A DNA stretch of 48,079 nt, taken from the NCBI GenBank assembly GCA_015657535.1, contig JADHZB010001154.1, forward strand, positions 1,071-49,149, given 5' to 3'. Positions 23,818 through 34,172 of this stretch are shown here, in pieces (within the stretch, counting starts at the first letter, position 1; every line of letters begins with the position of its first letter). The stretch is from Nephromyces sp. MM_2019 (lineage: Eukaryota; Apicomplexa; Aconoidasida; Nephromycida). Below the pieces are notes generated by a model. It saw nothing but the letters and a program-made list of their open reading frames with translations, was not told the origin of the DNA and did no database searches. A program made the translations under genes and the position numbers.

Positions 23818-26433
23818 ACTGCTTTATATATAATAGGGTGAAATTTTCTCGAAACGAAATTGTGTGTGTACTTAGCTATTCCATGCGTATTATAGGGTGA
23901 AATTTGCTCAAAACGAAATTGTGTGTGTGTTTAACTATTCGATGTATATAAATACACCCTTAGATCAACTCAATAAAGCAAACGCTCATTCTCTTGCTTC
24001 ACTAGGCAAATTTCCAAGTGTAAAGTTGGTGATGTCTTCATTCTTGTGCACTCTACGCTCTGTGCATTCTCCAACAGACATTCGATCTGCAGAATGAACT
24101 TTTTCAAGGTTTGAAGAAAGTGAGTGATTTGGTGGAAGAGCTGCTTCTGAAGCCGATGGATGATGATAAACCTGTTAAAGAGGCTTCCCACCATCTTCTT
24201 CCCGAAGATATTTCTGCACCTACGGAAGGCCACAGGGAGGGAGCTTTTTACGATGAAAATACAGCCGAAGATGCAGCCTCTATATTGCAGGAGGTGATTT
24301 GATGTTGACGAGATTTTGATATTACTAGGCGATAGATTTTTGTCTTTTGCTATATACGATAGTTAAGCTGCGAAAAATTCTTGTTTTAACCTCGTCTTTG
24401 AAGGCTTTGATAAGCTTTCTTGGTGATTTTGGGGAATAATTTTGCATTTTTTCTAGTTTAACGTGTGTTGTGCGCGTAGAAATTCTGATGAAGATGTATG
24501 TTTTGTTTGGATATTTCCATTCTGTGAAGTTTATAGGGAGGAATTTTAGGGGTTTTTTTCACGCTTTTTTTGGATAATTTGTGGCATGGCTTTAAGACGA
24601 TGAATGCCTTGCTTAGCAGCGGTTTTTTTGCTGCTTTAGCAATCAGAGTTATAGTATTGGCTGTAGAATAACTGCGTGTTTAGAGAAGATTTGCTTATTT
24701 TTGTGCGATTTTTATAGTTGTTCTGTAAAGGTTGTATTTGGCCAATTTTTTTTCGCCTCTGTTGAGTAGGTTGTAAAATTTTTTCCACTGCAATCTACTC
24801 CCGTCGTTTGTTCAGTTTTAGCTACTTTGCTTCATTTTCACCTTCTTTTCGTCGCTTTACTCCTCAAAGTGAAGCTCATAATTCTCCTTCTTCTTTATAA
24901 ATACACCAGAATACGCGTATTCTGCACTCTTTTCCTTTTTGTTCGACTTTTAGATCCTCGCGAAACTCAATAAACTTAGCGAGCAGAAGATTGAGAAATT
25001 ACGAAGTTTGACAGAGAAGCTTCCAGAAGACTCAGACACAATGAATACAGTGCGATATGCAGTGGAAGCCTACAATGAGGAATATAATCTTCGCAGAGTT
25101 ATTTTACTTCGTCGAATGCACATCACAGTAAATGCAATGCTTCTTTCTGACTATATAAAGGTAGGGATAACTGAGGACTTTTTTCATACTTTTTAGTGTC
25201 TTTCTTTGCTAGAAAATGTTCGTGTGTGTGAAATTTTCTAATGATGAAGCTAGTGTGTGTGTGTGTGTGTGTGTGTATCTCTGTATGTGTATGTGTCTCT
25301 GTGTGTGCACGTCTCGACATGCTTTTTCGATAAGCTTTTATCCTCTCTTTGGCAGCTCAAATGCTTACTTTCCTTCTTCTTGAAGGGATTAGATTTTTCT
25401 AGTATAATCACTGTGAATGACTTTACGACAAAAATCGAATTTGTTTAGAGTTAAAAATCTCTCCATCACACACTTTCTGAGTGTATGAATCTAGGTAAAT
25501 TTGCACCCGCTTTGGTATGTAGTACATGTTATACCTTCAATCTCTATCTGAAGTAGAATATCCTTGAAAGAACACACGCACTGAAACGTTCTCTGCACTT
25601 TTTCTCGTCGCCACATACGCACCTGTGTGCTCCCCATCCGTGCAGTGTGAGTGGGTGGTTTGAAATTTATTTCTCCTCAGCCAATGGGAGTATTGAAGAC
25701 GTGTGTGTGTAGCGTCTGCACTGCACTCATGTTTCTGAAATATCTTTAATACTACGCATTCTAAGCTGATAGGAGGTGTGCCTCCCCACTCTCCCGAAAA
25801 AGCAAAATTTATGGAGTTCCACCACCACCCACCACCACTACCCACCACCACCCCCCCAGCACTAGATTTTACTCACATTTTGAGTAGAAATCGCTGTTTT
25901 TTAGTTTAAAGCAACGAACAATGAATTTCTGAATTTACGCAGGGTAATGAAGAAGAAATTGCTAAACTCATTGATTCTACCTCTGAGTGGACTAATGAAT
26001 TGGCAAGACACGATGTATTAACTTGGAATATCATGCTACCCCCAGAGAGGTAAAAATGAGGTGTAGAGGCAATAAAATCATAATTTCTCGCGATTTTCTC
26101 CAAATTTCATTGGAAAAAATGAAGCAGATTTTGTGTGTTGGAGGAAATTTGTAGAGATTTAATTATCAAATTTTAGTCTTTAAAAAAAGGCTGAATTTTG
26201 ATAAAAATAAGAATTTTATTAATGCATAAAACTAGGTTTTTTAGTAATATATATGTATATTTATAGGGAGTTCTACCTCCTTCTAGTTGATAACATCCCA
26301 ATTCTTCTCCATTGGCTGCTTCTGTGAGGATGTATACGATGAAACGGTAAAAATTTGTGTGTGTATGAAGGTATATATGCAATGCGAAGCATGCTAGTTC
26401 TCGACTACCGTCGAGCTTTTTAAGTTTAAGAGC

Positions 26434-26468
<35 letters not shown>

Positions 26469-29400
26469 AATAGGGCTCCCCGTTGATGTGTTATTATTAT
26501 CAAGAATAGCATTATTTCTGTATGGCCACAGAAGAAGATGATTTTTTCCTGGTTTTAAGACAGCTCTACGCCTTTATTCTGTTTATATCTCTTCTTCAGC
26601 TGCTCATTGGTATGCCATGGTGGACGTTTCAAACACTTTCAAACGCTTTTAATAAATTGAAATTTCTTTTGATATATATATATTTGCTTTCTTACTTCTT
26701 CATTTAAGCTTCCATATGAAGTCTTTTTTGATGAAATTCAAGAAATTTATTGTAATTTTCCCCTGATTTTCGTTCGCGAGAGGCATTTAATTAGCAAATC
26801 TTATCGTTATCGGCTTAAAAAAGTAGAGTATCTTTCCTTCGTTATACGTGTGTGTGAAATAGGCATTGTTTTATGTGATGTTTTTTTCTGGATTTCAGCA
26901 TTTTATATATATCGGAAATACTGCTTTATCTCTCAGTAGTTTAATTTTTTTTCTCGATAAATTTGCTTGTCTCCTTCGCTGATTGCGACTTTGAGGGGCT
27001 GCTTCTTTCTCATACTCATTGAAAAAAAGCTACTACTTCTTATCTTCATTCTCAAGATGTTTTGCCTACTTTGCTGGCGTACGCATCCTCCCCTAGAAAC
27101 CATTTAAAGTATACTGCTTTTTCATCATATTTCTTTTGGTCTGAGCTTTGGAAGGAGAGAGTTCTCTTCAAAACAGTGAAGTAGATACTTCGATAGACGC
27201 TTTCCTGCTTCATACACGTTTTTTTTTGAAAAATTATCTTTTTCTTTTGGAGCTGGCTTGAAGCTTCTTTTAAAACTGGTTTTTTGGGAAAGGATATTTA
27301 GTGATTGTGTGGCTCTTTCTCTCCATGAAATTTGATTGACTGTATGCCATGCTTGCAGTGATACAGTAGCTAAGTTTTTCGCCTCTTTTTTTGTTTTTTT
27401 GCGTTTTTACTTGTTAATCTGGCGAATTTTTCTACGAGACGAAACTAGTTTTTTTGTCTTGCATTTTCTGCCGGAAGATAGCTCTGTTTCATTTTTGTAA
27501 TTAGTGTGTGTGAACCCGGATGAAAATGTTTACTTGAAGATCAAGAGTTGTGTGTGTGTGGATGCTCTTTTTTTACTATATTATTGCTTGACTTTCATGC
27601 TTTTGTAGGGATTAATTAAGCCGTCTGAAGAATTTCATTGTTTGGCGTTTTTTCAAGGGATTTTGTCGCTTTTTCTTCGCGTAGCTAAGCTATAGAAACA
27701 TCATTTTATATTGGGCCTTCGGGCTCTAGTCGGGGGGATTCCAGCAGGTGAGGGAAATAGTAGAAATGCTTCCAGGGCAACCCCCAAACAGGAGATTTTT
27801 TTGAGTGTAGAAAAACAAGTCCTTTTAATCCATCCATCTTCAAAATCGAATTTTTTCCGTCATTTTTTTTAAGGCTAGTTAGATTGCCATCAAGAAGCTT
27901 ATCTGCTTCGTTTAATTAATCTTTAGAGCTTAAGTTAGTAAGCTACTGGTATGAACTGTAGATAATGCCCTGATTTTTTCCAGAGAACACGGTATCTTTT
28001 GTACCAAATCTCTCAAAATACAGAGGGCAAAAAGTCGCCAAAAAAAAAAAACTGAAAAATATTGGATATTCTTCTGTATATACTGATTTGTAAGAGGCAG
28101 TACCGGATGATTAAGTTTGAAGCTCGATTAGCCGCAATTTTTTGGTGAAGTAATTCGTCCAAAAATGATGAATAGGCAAAATCCTATTTCGATTTTTCTT
28201 ATGAAAACGTCGAAATATCTTCAAGCTCTGCTTAATCCAACGAGAGAGAAACGCATTTGCCCAAATTTTCTCGTTTTTCGATTGCAAAAACGAGCATCCC
28301 CTTCATTTTAGCGGCTTCTTTCGCAAGTTATTCACCTACTCTGGTTTTGGGAAAACTTTCGCTGCGAAAAATCGACAAAGAGATATGAATTTTCGCCGTT
28401 TAACACACACGCATATATACTTGTTTTTACGGTCTATTTCTCATCCTCAGAGCTTCCTTGGGTGGCTTTAAATATAGGATATCATCAAGTAATCCGTCGA
28501 GTTCTCCAATCAAGAAGCTAACTATAGGAGAGGTTTTTTGCTCTATTTCAGTGTTTCTAGGGGTTTTGTGGGCAGGGATTTTTCTTTTTTTTGGGGCTTG
28601 GTGTGCAGGCGTTTTGTTAGCACCTTAATATAGGTGGTCTCTCCTGCATGTCTTTGGTGTGTGTCTGCTTGATCTCAGCCCTCGAGGAAGATTATGCACG
28701 ACATATTGAGGGAATTTTTGAAGAATAACTTGAAATTTTGGAGCTTTATTTGAGCAAAGAGGCATTTATTTGGAGATTCTTTTCTCAGTAATTACTAGTG
28801 TTTTTGGTTTCATTCCTGCTGTATTAAGAAACTGAAAGGCATTCTATGGACTTTTTTTTAGGTACCTTTTAGAGGGGGAATTGTGGAGGATTTTACGCAG
28901 CGTGATATCAAGAAGGATGTTGAAAAGGTGCGAGTTTTTTTCTTGATTTTCATGCATTGAAGGAATGGTATTATTGATGATTTATTTTGCTGATTTATGC
29001 GTTCTGGTGCAAACATCCTTGCACTATGGTTTATAAATGGTGTTAGTATAGTGTATGGTATTGCTGAGGGTGAAATTTTTATCCTTTGACTTCAGAAGGA
29101 CGGTCACTTATGCATGTTGTGTGTGTGCATGTGCGTTTTGTGTGCATATGTGCGTTGTGTGTTTATTTCTTTGTGTGCGTGTGTGTTGTGTGTATAATCT
29201 GCATGCACGCTCAATCTGCATGCGTACACAATCTGTGTGTGTGTGTCTACTTTTCAAACATATTGAGAAGCCCTTCTGTATGAAGGCTAACCAACTAAAA
29301 TCGCTTTTTTCGTCGTTAATAACGAGATTCGTTCGATTATATGCAGCAAAGTTACTTGCACTTATCTTTCTGCCACTTTTTATGCCTCATCCGGGGCAGA

Positions 29401-32400
29401 AAATTGATCTTTTAAGCCTTAAAAAGCTCTTCTATTGAAGATTGATGCTATACAATGTTTGCACAATCTTGCAAGCAATTTTGTACGTATTTCAACATCT
29501 ATTCAAGCATAAGATTGAGGTTTTGAAAAAAACTTTCTATGCTTTCGGGGCAACTATGCGTCTTATCATAACCACGGATTTGACTATTTTGCACGGAGGC
29601 ATATACTGTAGCTAAAAGCAATTTCGCTGTATTCCCAAAAACTTTAATTTTTTCTGTATATTTTGCACATCTTTCGTGTGTGTGCCACTTTCGTATTTAG
29701 CGCTGCCTTCCTGCTTACCAATTTTTGTGCTTTTCTCGAATAAAGACTTGCATTTTTTCTTGTTTTTTCGCTCTGTCTGCGATAACAATTGATGAACCTT
29801 TTCGTGTGTATCTAGCCGCGTTCTTGCCGTCCTTTACGTGGTGATAGTATACTGTAATGCATGTTTTTTTTGGCCTCTTCAATATATCAAATTAAGCTAT
29901 TAAATGTGAAATTTCCTCCTCTGTGTGTGTGCGATGAAGACTGATGAAAACTATACTTTTGTGTGCTATATGCTCAGTTTTTGCCTTAATAGCAGTATGA
30001 AGTTAGTATATGTTGGGATGCTTCACTGTGCCATTATATCGAATTCGCTGCAAATTTGCAATGAATAAACGGTTTTTTTCCGGAAAATGCTTCGACTTAT
30101 AGAAGGTGTTTGAGATTGGCCGCAAAGTTCTGTGTATTCAGTGTGTTTTTGCTACTAATTTTAGGCGAATATCGCTCTTCGTCAAAAATCAGGCGGTGGT
30201 AGAGAGCAAGGAAGAGGCGGAAACTTCAACAGGTTGTTAAGCTTAATTTTCCATTCGTTTTGATATCGTATAATATTGTGTATTTGGGGCGTAAGTATGA
30301 TGTATTAACGCTGCCTTAACGGCGAATAAGCATTTTTCTGCTTGCCTACTCTAATAATATGTGTGTGGAGCTACACAAGTACATGTCGGCATATCTTCAG
30401 AGGGTTAGAGCTTCCCAGACTACACTGAAAGCAAATGCCAAGATCGCTTTTTTTTCTGCTGATATAAATATCCTTTGTGTTCTACCATCTTCAATATCTT
30501 TCAAAATTGATGGTAAACATTTTGTTTCTGTCCGACAACTTTATTCAAGTCATTTATTGTATTAAAGTCTCATGCTAAGTCGATTGAAAGATGTTTAAAA
30601 TATTTTGCTGTCGAAATTACCTTTTGTACGCATGATTACCTGTGTATACGTTGGTATTTTTGGCCCCCTAGGGCATTTGTAAGTAACTGTGGGTGTGTGT
30701 GCTTCCCATCAAAAGCAACGAAAATCATCGCATTTTCGTCTACTCACGAAGATTTACTATTTCATGAAACTTCTTGAAGTAATGGCATTGACATCTAGTT
30801 TTCTTCAAACTTTTTTCATACTACTACACTTTTTGACCTGGAATATATGAAAATACGCAGCTTTCTCGCTGCTTTACTGGGGATAGATGCTTGTGATGAG
30901 CCTGTATGTACAAGTAGCCTTTTCAATGAACAAAGAGCATGTTGATTTAGGAGGAGTATCTTCCGGCTTGGTCTTTTCTTGAGCATCACATAATGCGTTT
31001 TAGATTTTTTGTGTGTGGAATCTTCTTCTGGTACTAGCAGTATGAAGGTAATGGGACCACTAACTTAGGACATGATAATGAAATCGAAGAATTAAAGGCT
31101 GCAATAGTGAGCAAGAAGAAGAAGAAGATAAAGATAAAGAAGACAAAGATAAAGAAGAAAAAGATGATTTAAAACGATGGAAAATGGCAGAGCAGTGAAG
31201 ATATGATAAACTTCGTGGAAAAACGCTGTTGCATGATTTAGAACGAATCAAACAAAGTAGCAAGCGAAAGTTTTGGCTTTCATCGCAGTTGGATAAACTC
31301 ACCACTGTGCTTCATCCACTGAGTAATTGAAATCCTACTCTTAACAATGCTGCTATGATGGAGTATCAGTAAGAAAGTTGTGCTGTATTGCTCTGTAATA
31401 AAATGGAAAACTGAAGTATTAAGAGATTCTTTACTTAGCTGCTACGATTTTTGTACGTAGTTTTCTTTATTATGGAAAGAAGCTCTTGGAAAGCAATAAA
31501 GCCTGCTTGCTTGAATTTTTGAATAAAACCTCATAATTTATGATATTGTGTGTATAGTTTTCAGAAAAGATTTCTTCAGGAAATTACCTGCTTTTTAAAC
31601 TTTTCCCTAAATTTTCATTGCGTTTTCTGAGAAGGCTGAGGCTAATGCTATTCTCCATGGCAACGATAAAGCCCTCTTGATATCATTTTTTCAATAATCC
31701 CTTGTGTGAAATGCATGTTGAAGACTGTGTTTTCAATATTGTGTGTGTATTGAATAAAAATGTGTGTGTGTCTGTGTGCATTTTTAATAATCCCTTGTGT
31801 GTGAAGTCCACGTTGAAGATTTTATGTTTTGAATAATGTGTGTGTGCATTTTCAATAATCCCTTGTGCGTGTCAAGTGCATCTTGAATAATCCATTGTGT
31901 GTATGAGGTGAATCTTGAATAATCCATGGTGTGTGAGCTTTTTTAGTGCTTTTCTTTCAGTCTTTGGATCCATATTGAAGATTTTACTGCCGGCCTTTTT
32001 GTCGGTGTGTGTGAAAGCTTCTTTATCTTGACAAATGCTCTTTTGGTACACATATTTTCACGCTATTTTTTGGTGTTTTTAGTGGGTTCGCTCAACAGAA
32101 GGGGATGCAATATTATGAGACTCCAAAAAGTCAACCTCGTCCACCCTCCTTCCCTCCCCGAGATAATTATATGGGCCATCAAGTGCGGTATGATAATAAT
32201 TTAGCTCCCGGGCAAAGAAATTTCACCAGCGACTATGCTAGGTTTATGGGTGAAGCTTCCAATGAGCCAAAGTGGAGCCAGAGGGGGCCTAACACTCGTG
32301 GAAGAGGCAGGGGCAATTTTTACAGGTGAATAAAGTGCTTGAAAATTCTTTCCAGAACGAGCTTATTCTATACTTTTCATGGTGAACATACACTCTCCTC

Positions 32401-33034
32401 ATGCTTTAGAGGCTTTGACCAATATCAGCTTAACTTACTAGATAGCTTTCGCTAGGAAAAATTTCTTTGCTCATAGTTTAATTAGAAAAAAATTAGATTA
32501 CCCGTTGTTTGACATGTGTGTTATTGTCTACACTCGCAAGTTTATTCATGGAATAATTTCCAGGTCCTACGGTAAATTGGAATATTCGGTGTTTGCTAAA
32601 TAAGCTTGATAAACTGCCATACTCATTGCATCCTGTTGAAATGCAGTGCAATTCATTTTATACCAGATATACTAGGTAAAAAAATTTAGATTTTCAGTCT
32701 TGGATACCTTCCTTAAAAGCTAATACACTAGATTTTATTATAGCTGATCTTTCTGTTACTGGCAAAAGGAAAAAAATGCCTTTGCCGAATAAGCTTGATA
32801 AATTGCCATATTCGGTGCAACCTGCTAAACCGGTCAATACAATGTTTGTGCGTAATTTAGCTGTTTGAGTGATGCGCAAGAAGAGAACTTGTTTATTACG
32901 TTATGAAATCACATTAAAATTTAAGATTGAAAAGTACCAAGATTTTTTGCAAGTTTAATTCATTTCTGAGTGTGTGTTATTTTTGTTTGTAAATCGCTGC
33001 TTGCAGGGGTGATCACTATCATTATCGGCGTTAA
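19930..33034 (+). CDS. FAM98-family protein, tRNA-ligase-complex subunit family (many exons, some unresolved)
   Basis: In animals FAM98 proteins belong to the RTCB-DDX1 tRNA ligase complex, which joins tRNA halves after splicing and ligates the unfolded-protein-response mRNA. Supported exons: 19930-20041, 20650-20721, 21205-21258, (22321-22404), 24093-24293, 24954-25160, 25943-26049, 28862-28927, 30165-30232, 32083-32325 and 33007-33034. The clearest match is exon 24954-25160, where YNEEYNLRRVILLRRMHITV parallels the family's ANEYEVRRKLLIKRLDVTV. Exon 24093 begins NELFQGLKKV (family EVFQELKGI), exon 28862 begins VPFRGG (family VPDRGG), and the start AEILEAFKEKN fits the N-terminus. The tail is RG-rich (SGGGREQGRGGNFN, then RGPNTRGRGRGNFYR) and ends in a TAA, as in animal FAM98A/B. 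Missing: an exon probably in the N gap and one between 26049 and 28862, where the phases do not join. Introns are T-rich and full of GT/CA repeats. No decay is seen in the supported exons. Confidence 0.8.
20650..20721 (+). CDS. FAM98-like exon 2
   Basis: Acceptor tatttcttag, donor gtgagt, phase 1 to phase 1. Encodes YLLPFDLDSASCFSLYSNR. Confidence 0.6.
20850..20960. repeat. Degenerate ~26-bp CA-rich repeat running into the gap
   Basis: Repeats of a unit like GAGCGACACACACGCAAAAA, with alternating GAGCGAC and GATCGAC starts, end exactly at the assembly gap. The array probably caused the gap. Confidence 0.75.
20961..21088. other. Assembly gap (128 N)
   Basis: The gap lies between FAM98-like exons 2 and 21205-21258, whose phases (1 and 0) do not match. 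Bases 21089-21117 could be the end of the hidden exon: the frame from 21091 is open, ends in phase 0 and is followed by gtaagc. Confidence 0.9.
21205..21258 (+). CDS. FAM98-like internal exon
   Basis: Acceptor cagttttttcag, donor gtatgc, phase 0. Encodes LNRFISVLGKPFGEAIEM, which fits the family segment around LSGLLxELxCPYxSL. Confidence 0.5.
21605..21712. repeat. 12-bp CA-rich minisatellite
   Basis: About nine perfect copies of CACCGGCACACA, followed by degenerate CACC-rich sequence to about 21800. It lies in a FAM98-like intron. The minus-strand open frame through it is only the repeat (unit AGVC). Confidence 0.95.
22321..22404 (+). CDS. Possible FAM98-like internal exon
   Basis: Acceptor tatttttttcag, donor gtgaaa, phase 0 to phase 0, matching exons on both sides. 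Encodes 28 residues including EKIDLLQYLLMILHYSLD, which could match the family's LLLLTYLISELEA helix. Competing candidates are 22016-22107 and about 23130-23188. Confidence 0.38.
22748..22846. repeat. 10-bp CA/CG minisatellite
   Basis: Nine or so copies of CACACACGCA in an intron of the FAM98-like gene. Confidence 0.95.
23784..23950. repeat. GT run followed by a ~59-bp tandem duplication
   Basis: A pure GT run lies at about 23784-23814. Two copies of a ~59-bp segment starting ATAGGGTGAAATT follow at about 23833 and 23892. Intronic. Confidence 0.85.
24093..24293 (+). CDS. FAM98-like exon, 67 codons
   Basis: Acceptor ttcgatctgcag, donor gtgatt, phase 0. Begins NELFQGLKKVSDLVEELL and continues into an acidic, His-containing linker. 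The only other open phase at the acceptor hits a stop at once. Confidence 0.75.
24954..25160 (+). CDS. FAM98-like exon with the conserved core helix
   Basis: Acceptor gttcgacttttag, donor gtaggg, 69 codons in phase 0. Contains LNKLSEQKIEKLRSLTEKLP and EEYNLRRVILLRRMHITV, the best family match in the gene. Confidence 0.85.
25943..26049 (+). CDS. FAM98-like exon
   Basis: Acceptor gaatttacgcag, donor gtaaaa; begins GNEEEIAKLIDSTSEWTN and ends in phase 2. The next supported exon starts in phase 0, so at least one exon between them is missing from this model. Confidence 0.7.
28862..28927 (+). CDS. FAM98-like exon with the VPxRGG motif
   Basis: Acceptor cttttttttag, donor gtgcga, 22 codons. VPFRGG matches the family's VPDRGG. 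Confidence 0.68.
30165..30232 (+). CDS. FAM98-like exon, start of the RG-rich tail
   Basis: Acceptor ctactaattttag, donor gttgtt. Encodes KSGGGREQGRGGNFN and ends in phase 2, matching the exon at 32083. Confidence 0.72.
31082..31372 (+). pseudogene. Decayed coding-like segment inside a FAM98-like intron
   Basis: One frame reads as protein through two in-frame TGA codons (31196-31198 and 31328-31330) to a TAA at 31370-31372. It starts with an acidic/Lys run (EEEEDKDKEDKDKEEKDD), then LKRWKMAEQ, then after the first TGA KLRGKTLLHDLERIKQSSK and LSSQLDKLTTVLHP. No frame switch is needed. It could be an old retrocopy, a decayed exon or a chance A-rich tract. I do not recognise the family. Confidence 0.35.
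31690..31935. repeat. Diverged array of TTGAATAATCC..TTGTGTGT units
   Basis: About five spaced copies of a segment like TTCAATAATCCCTTGTGTG alternate with GT runs. Intronic, just upstream of the exon at 32083. Confidence 0.7.
32083..32325 (+). CDS. FAM98-like exon, RG/Pro-rich tail
   Basis: The acceptor tggtgtttttag is chosen over the nearby ctcaacag because it alone keeps phase with the exon ending at 30232. Encodes KGMQYYETPKSQPRPPSFPP and ends in RGPNTRGRGRGNFY before gtgaat. Reading straight on would stop at a TGA one codon later. Confidence 0.75.
33007..33034 (+). CDS. FAM98-like last exon, 28 bases
   Basis: Acceptor cgctgcttgcag; completes an Arg codon and adds GDHYHYRR and TAA. The aromatic/Arg ending suits the RG-rich tail. 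If it is unused, the protein ends at the TGA at 32327. Confidence 0.6.
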
Positions 33035-33460
33035 AAACATGTAAGTGCAGAGGTCCACAATAGTAATGCGCTATTCTGATAAGCCTAGTTTGGAAAAGAG
33101 CAGCAGTAAGAATTGCCCGTTGCTCTTTTCCATCGTGGATGCCAGAGGAAGCACGCAAATAATTTGGATGCAATTCAGCAATTATTGATCCCTTTTTTTT
33201 GGAGGGTTTTCATGGGAAATTTGCAGCAAGCGCCCCTACCCGTGAATCTTAATATTTAATGCGTTATCGCGTTGTGTTTCAGTCTATACTAGAAATTTTC
33301 TGATAATTCCCCAGTGATTATCTTTTGTAATTTAGGAAAGACATTATCGTACGTGCTATAAAGCTAAGCTGGCAATATTTGCATTTTACAAAAGAACTCA
33401 TCTTCAGACTACGCAGCTAATATAAAGGCTTGCAGAAATTATTTCAAAATCCAGTCTAAA

Positions 33461-34172
33461 CTAGAGAAAACTTTGGGACTGTCCATGTGTAATAGTTTGT
33501 TGCCGCTGCCACCTTATTGAACCGTCTTTGTCAATTCTCGCTGTTACCAAGGTGTCATGATGTACCCTTGCTGCTATTTTGATTTGTCGGACCGCCTCTA
33601 CCCATTCTATGCCTTCATGCTGATGGCTCGCTGATTTTATGTCCTTCCACTTATAATGGATGATCCCTATGAAGTAGTTCATAGTGCTTCTTTACTTGAT
33701 GGCCGCTACTCAATACCAATTTTTCAGTTTGTCATGTGTACACCCAAATTTCTCCCCGCGCTAAGCTCTCCTCCAAATGAATTTCCTCATGGCTATAATA
33801 TCAAAAAAGGTTATTAGTCTAAAAATTCTTGGCTATACGAAGAATGATACATCAAATGATACCCAAGAAGTGCTCTATTATACTTCAGCATGGGCTATGG
33901 AACATTACTCATGCCAATCAATGAAAATTGCGACGCCTAAAGGTGTTTCCTCTCGGAATAATTTCTCTTTGCAAGCTCCGCACTTTTAAATTTATAATTA
34001 CTTATAACTTCTTTGAGAAATAGTTACACCGTTGTATGGCAACTTTTCCTTCTCCTTCCAAGGCCTGCGGGAAGCGATGAATCCTGCATTCATCAGCGGT
34101 ACCTCTCAATCGTGTTGTAGCAGGAAATTCCTTGTCTGTATTATACCATATCACACGGCCGATGCGCTACAC
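33461..34172 (-). CDS. Candidate unrecognised minus-strand gene (three exon-like segments)
   Basis: On the minus strand: an open segment from about 34169 to 34002 including KEFPATTRLRGTADECR; exon 33792-33744 (acceptor gatattatag, donor gtgtac) encoding HEEIHLEESLARGEIW; and exon 33649-33461 (acceptor cattataag) with 62 codons including HEGIEWVEAVRQIKIAARV and RIDKDGSIRWQRQQT, ending in TAG. The last two join in phase 0. The join to the first segment is unresolved. The sequence looks like a real soluble protein, but I recognise no family. Confidence 0.38.

Noticed and set aside
26522..27000. Two adjacent hydrophobic open frames (about 60 and 75 codons) in an intron of the FAM98-like gene
   Set aside because: They do not fit the phase needed for the missing FAM98-like exon and show no family motif; T-rich introns easily give hydrophobic frames.
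29055..29438. 127-codon plus-strand open frame rich in Cys/Val
   Set aside because: Largely GT microsatellite inside an intron of the FAM98-like gene; no motif and no matching splice phase.
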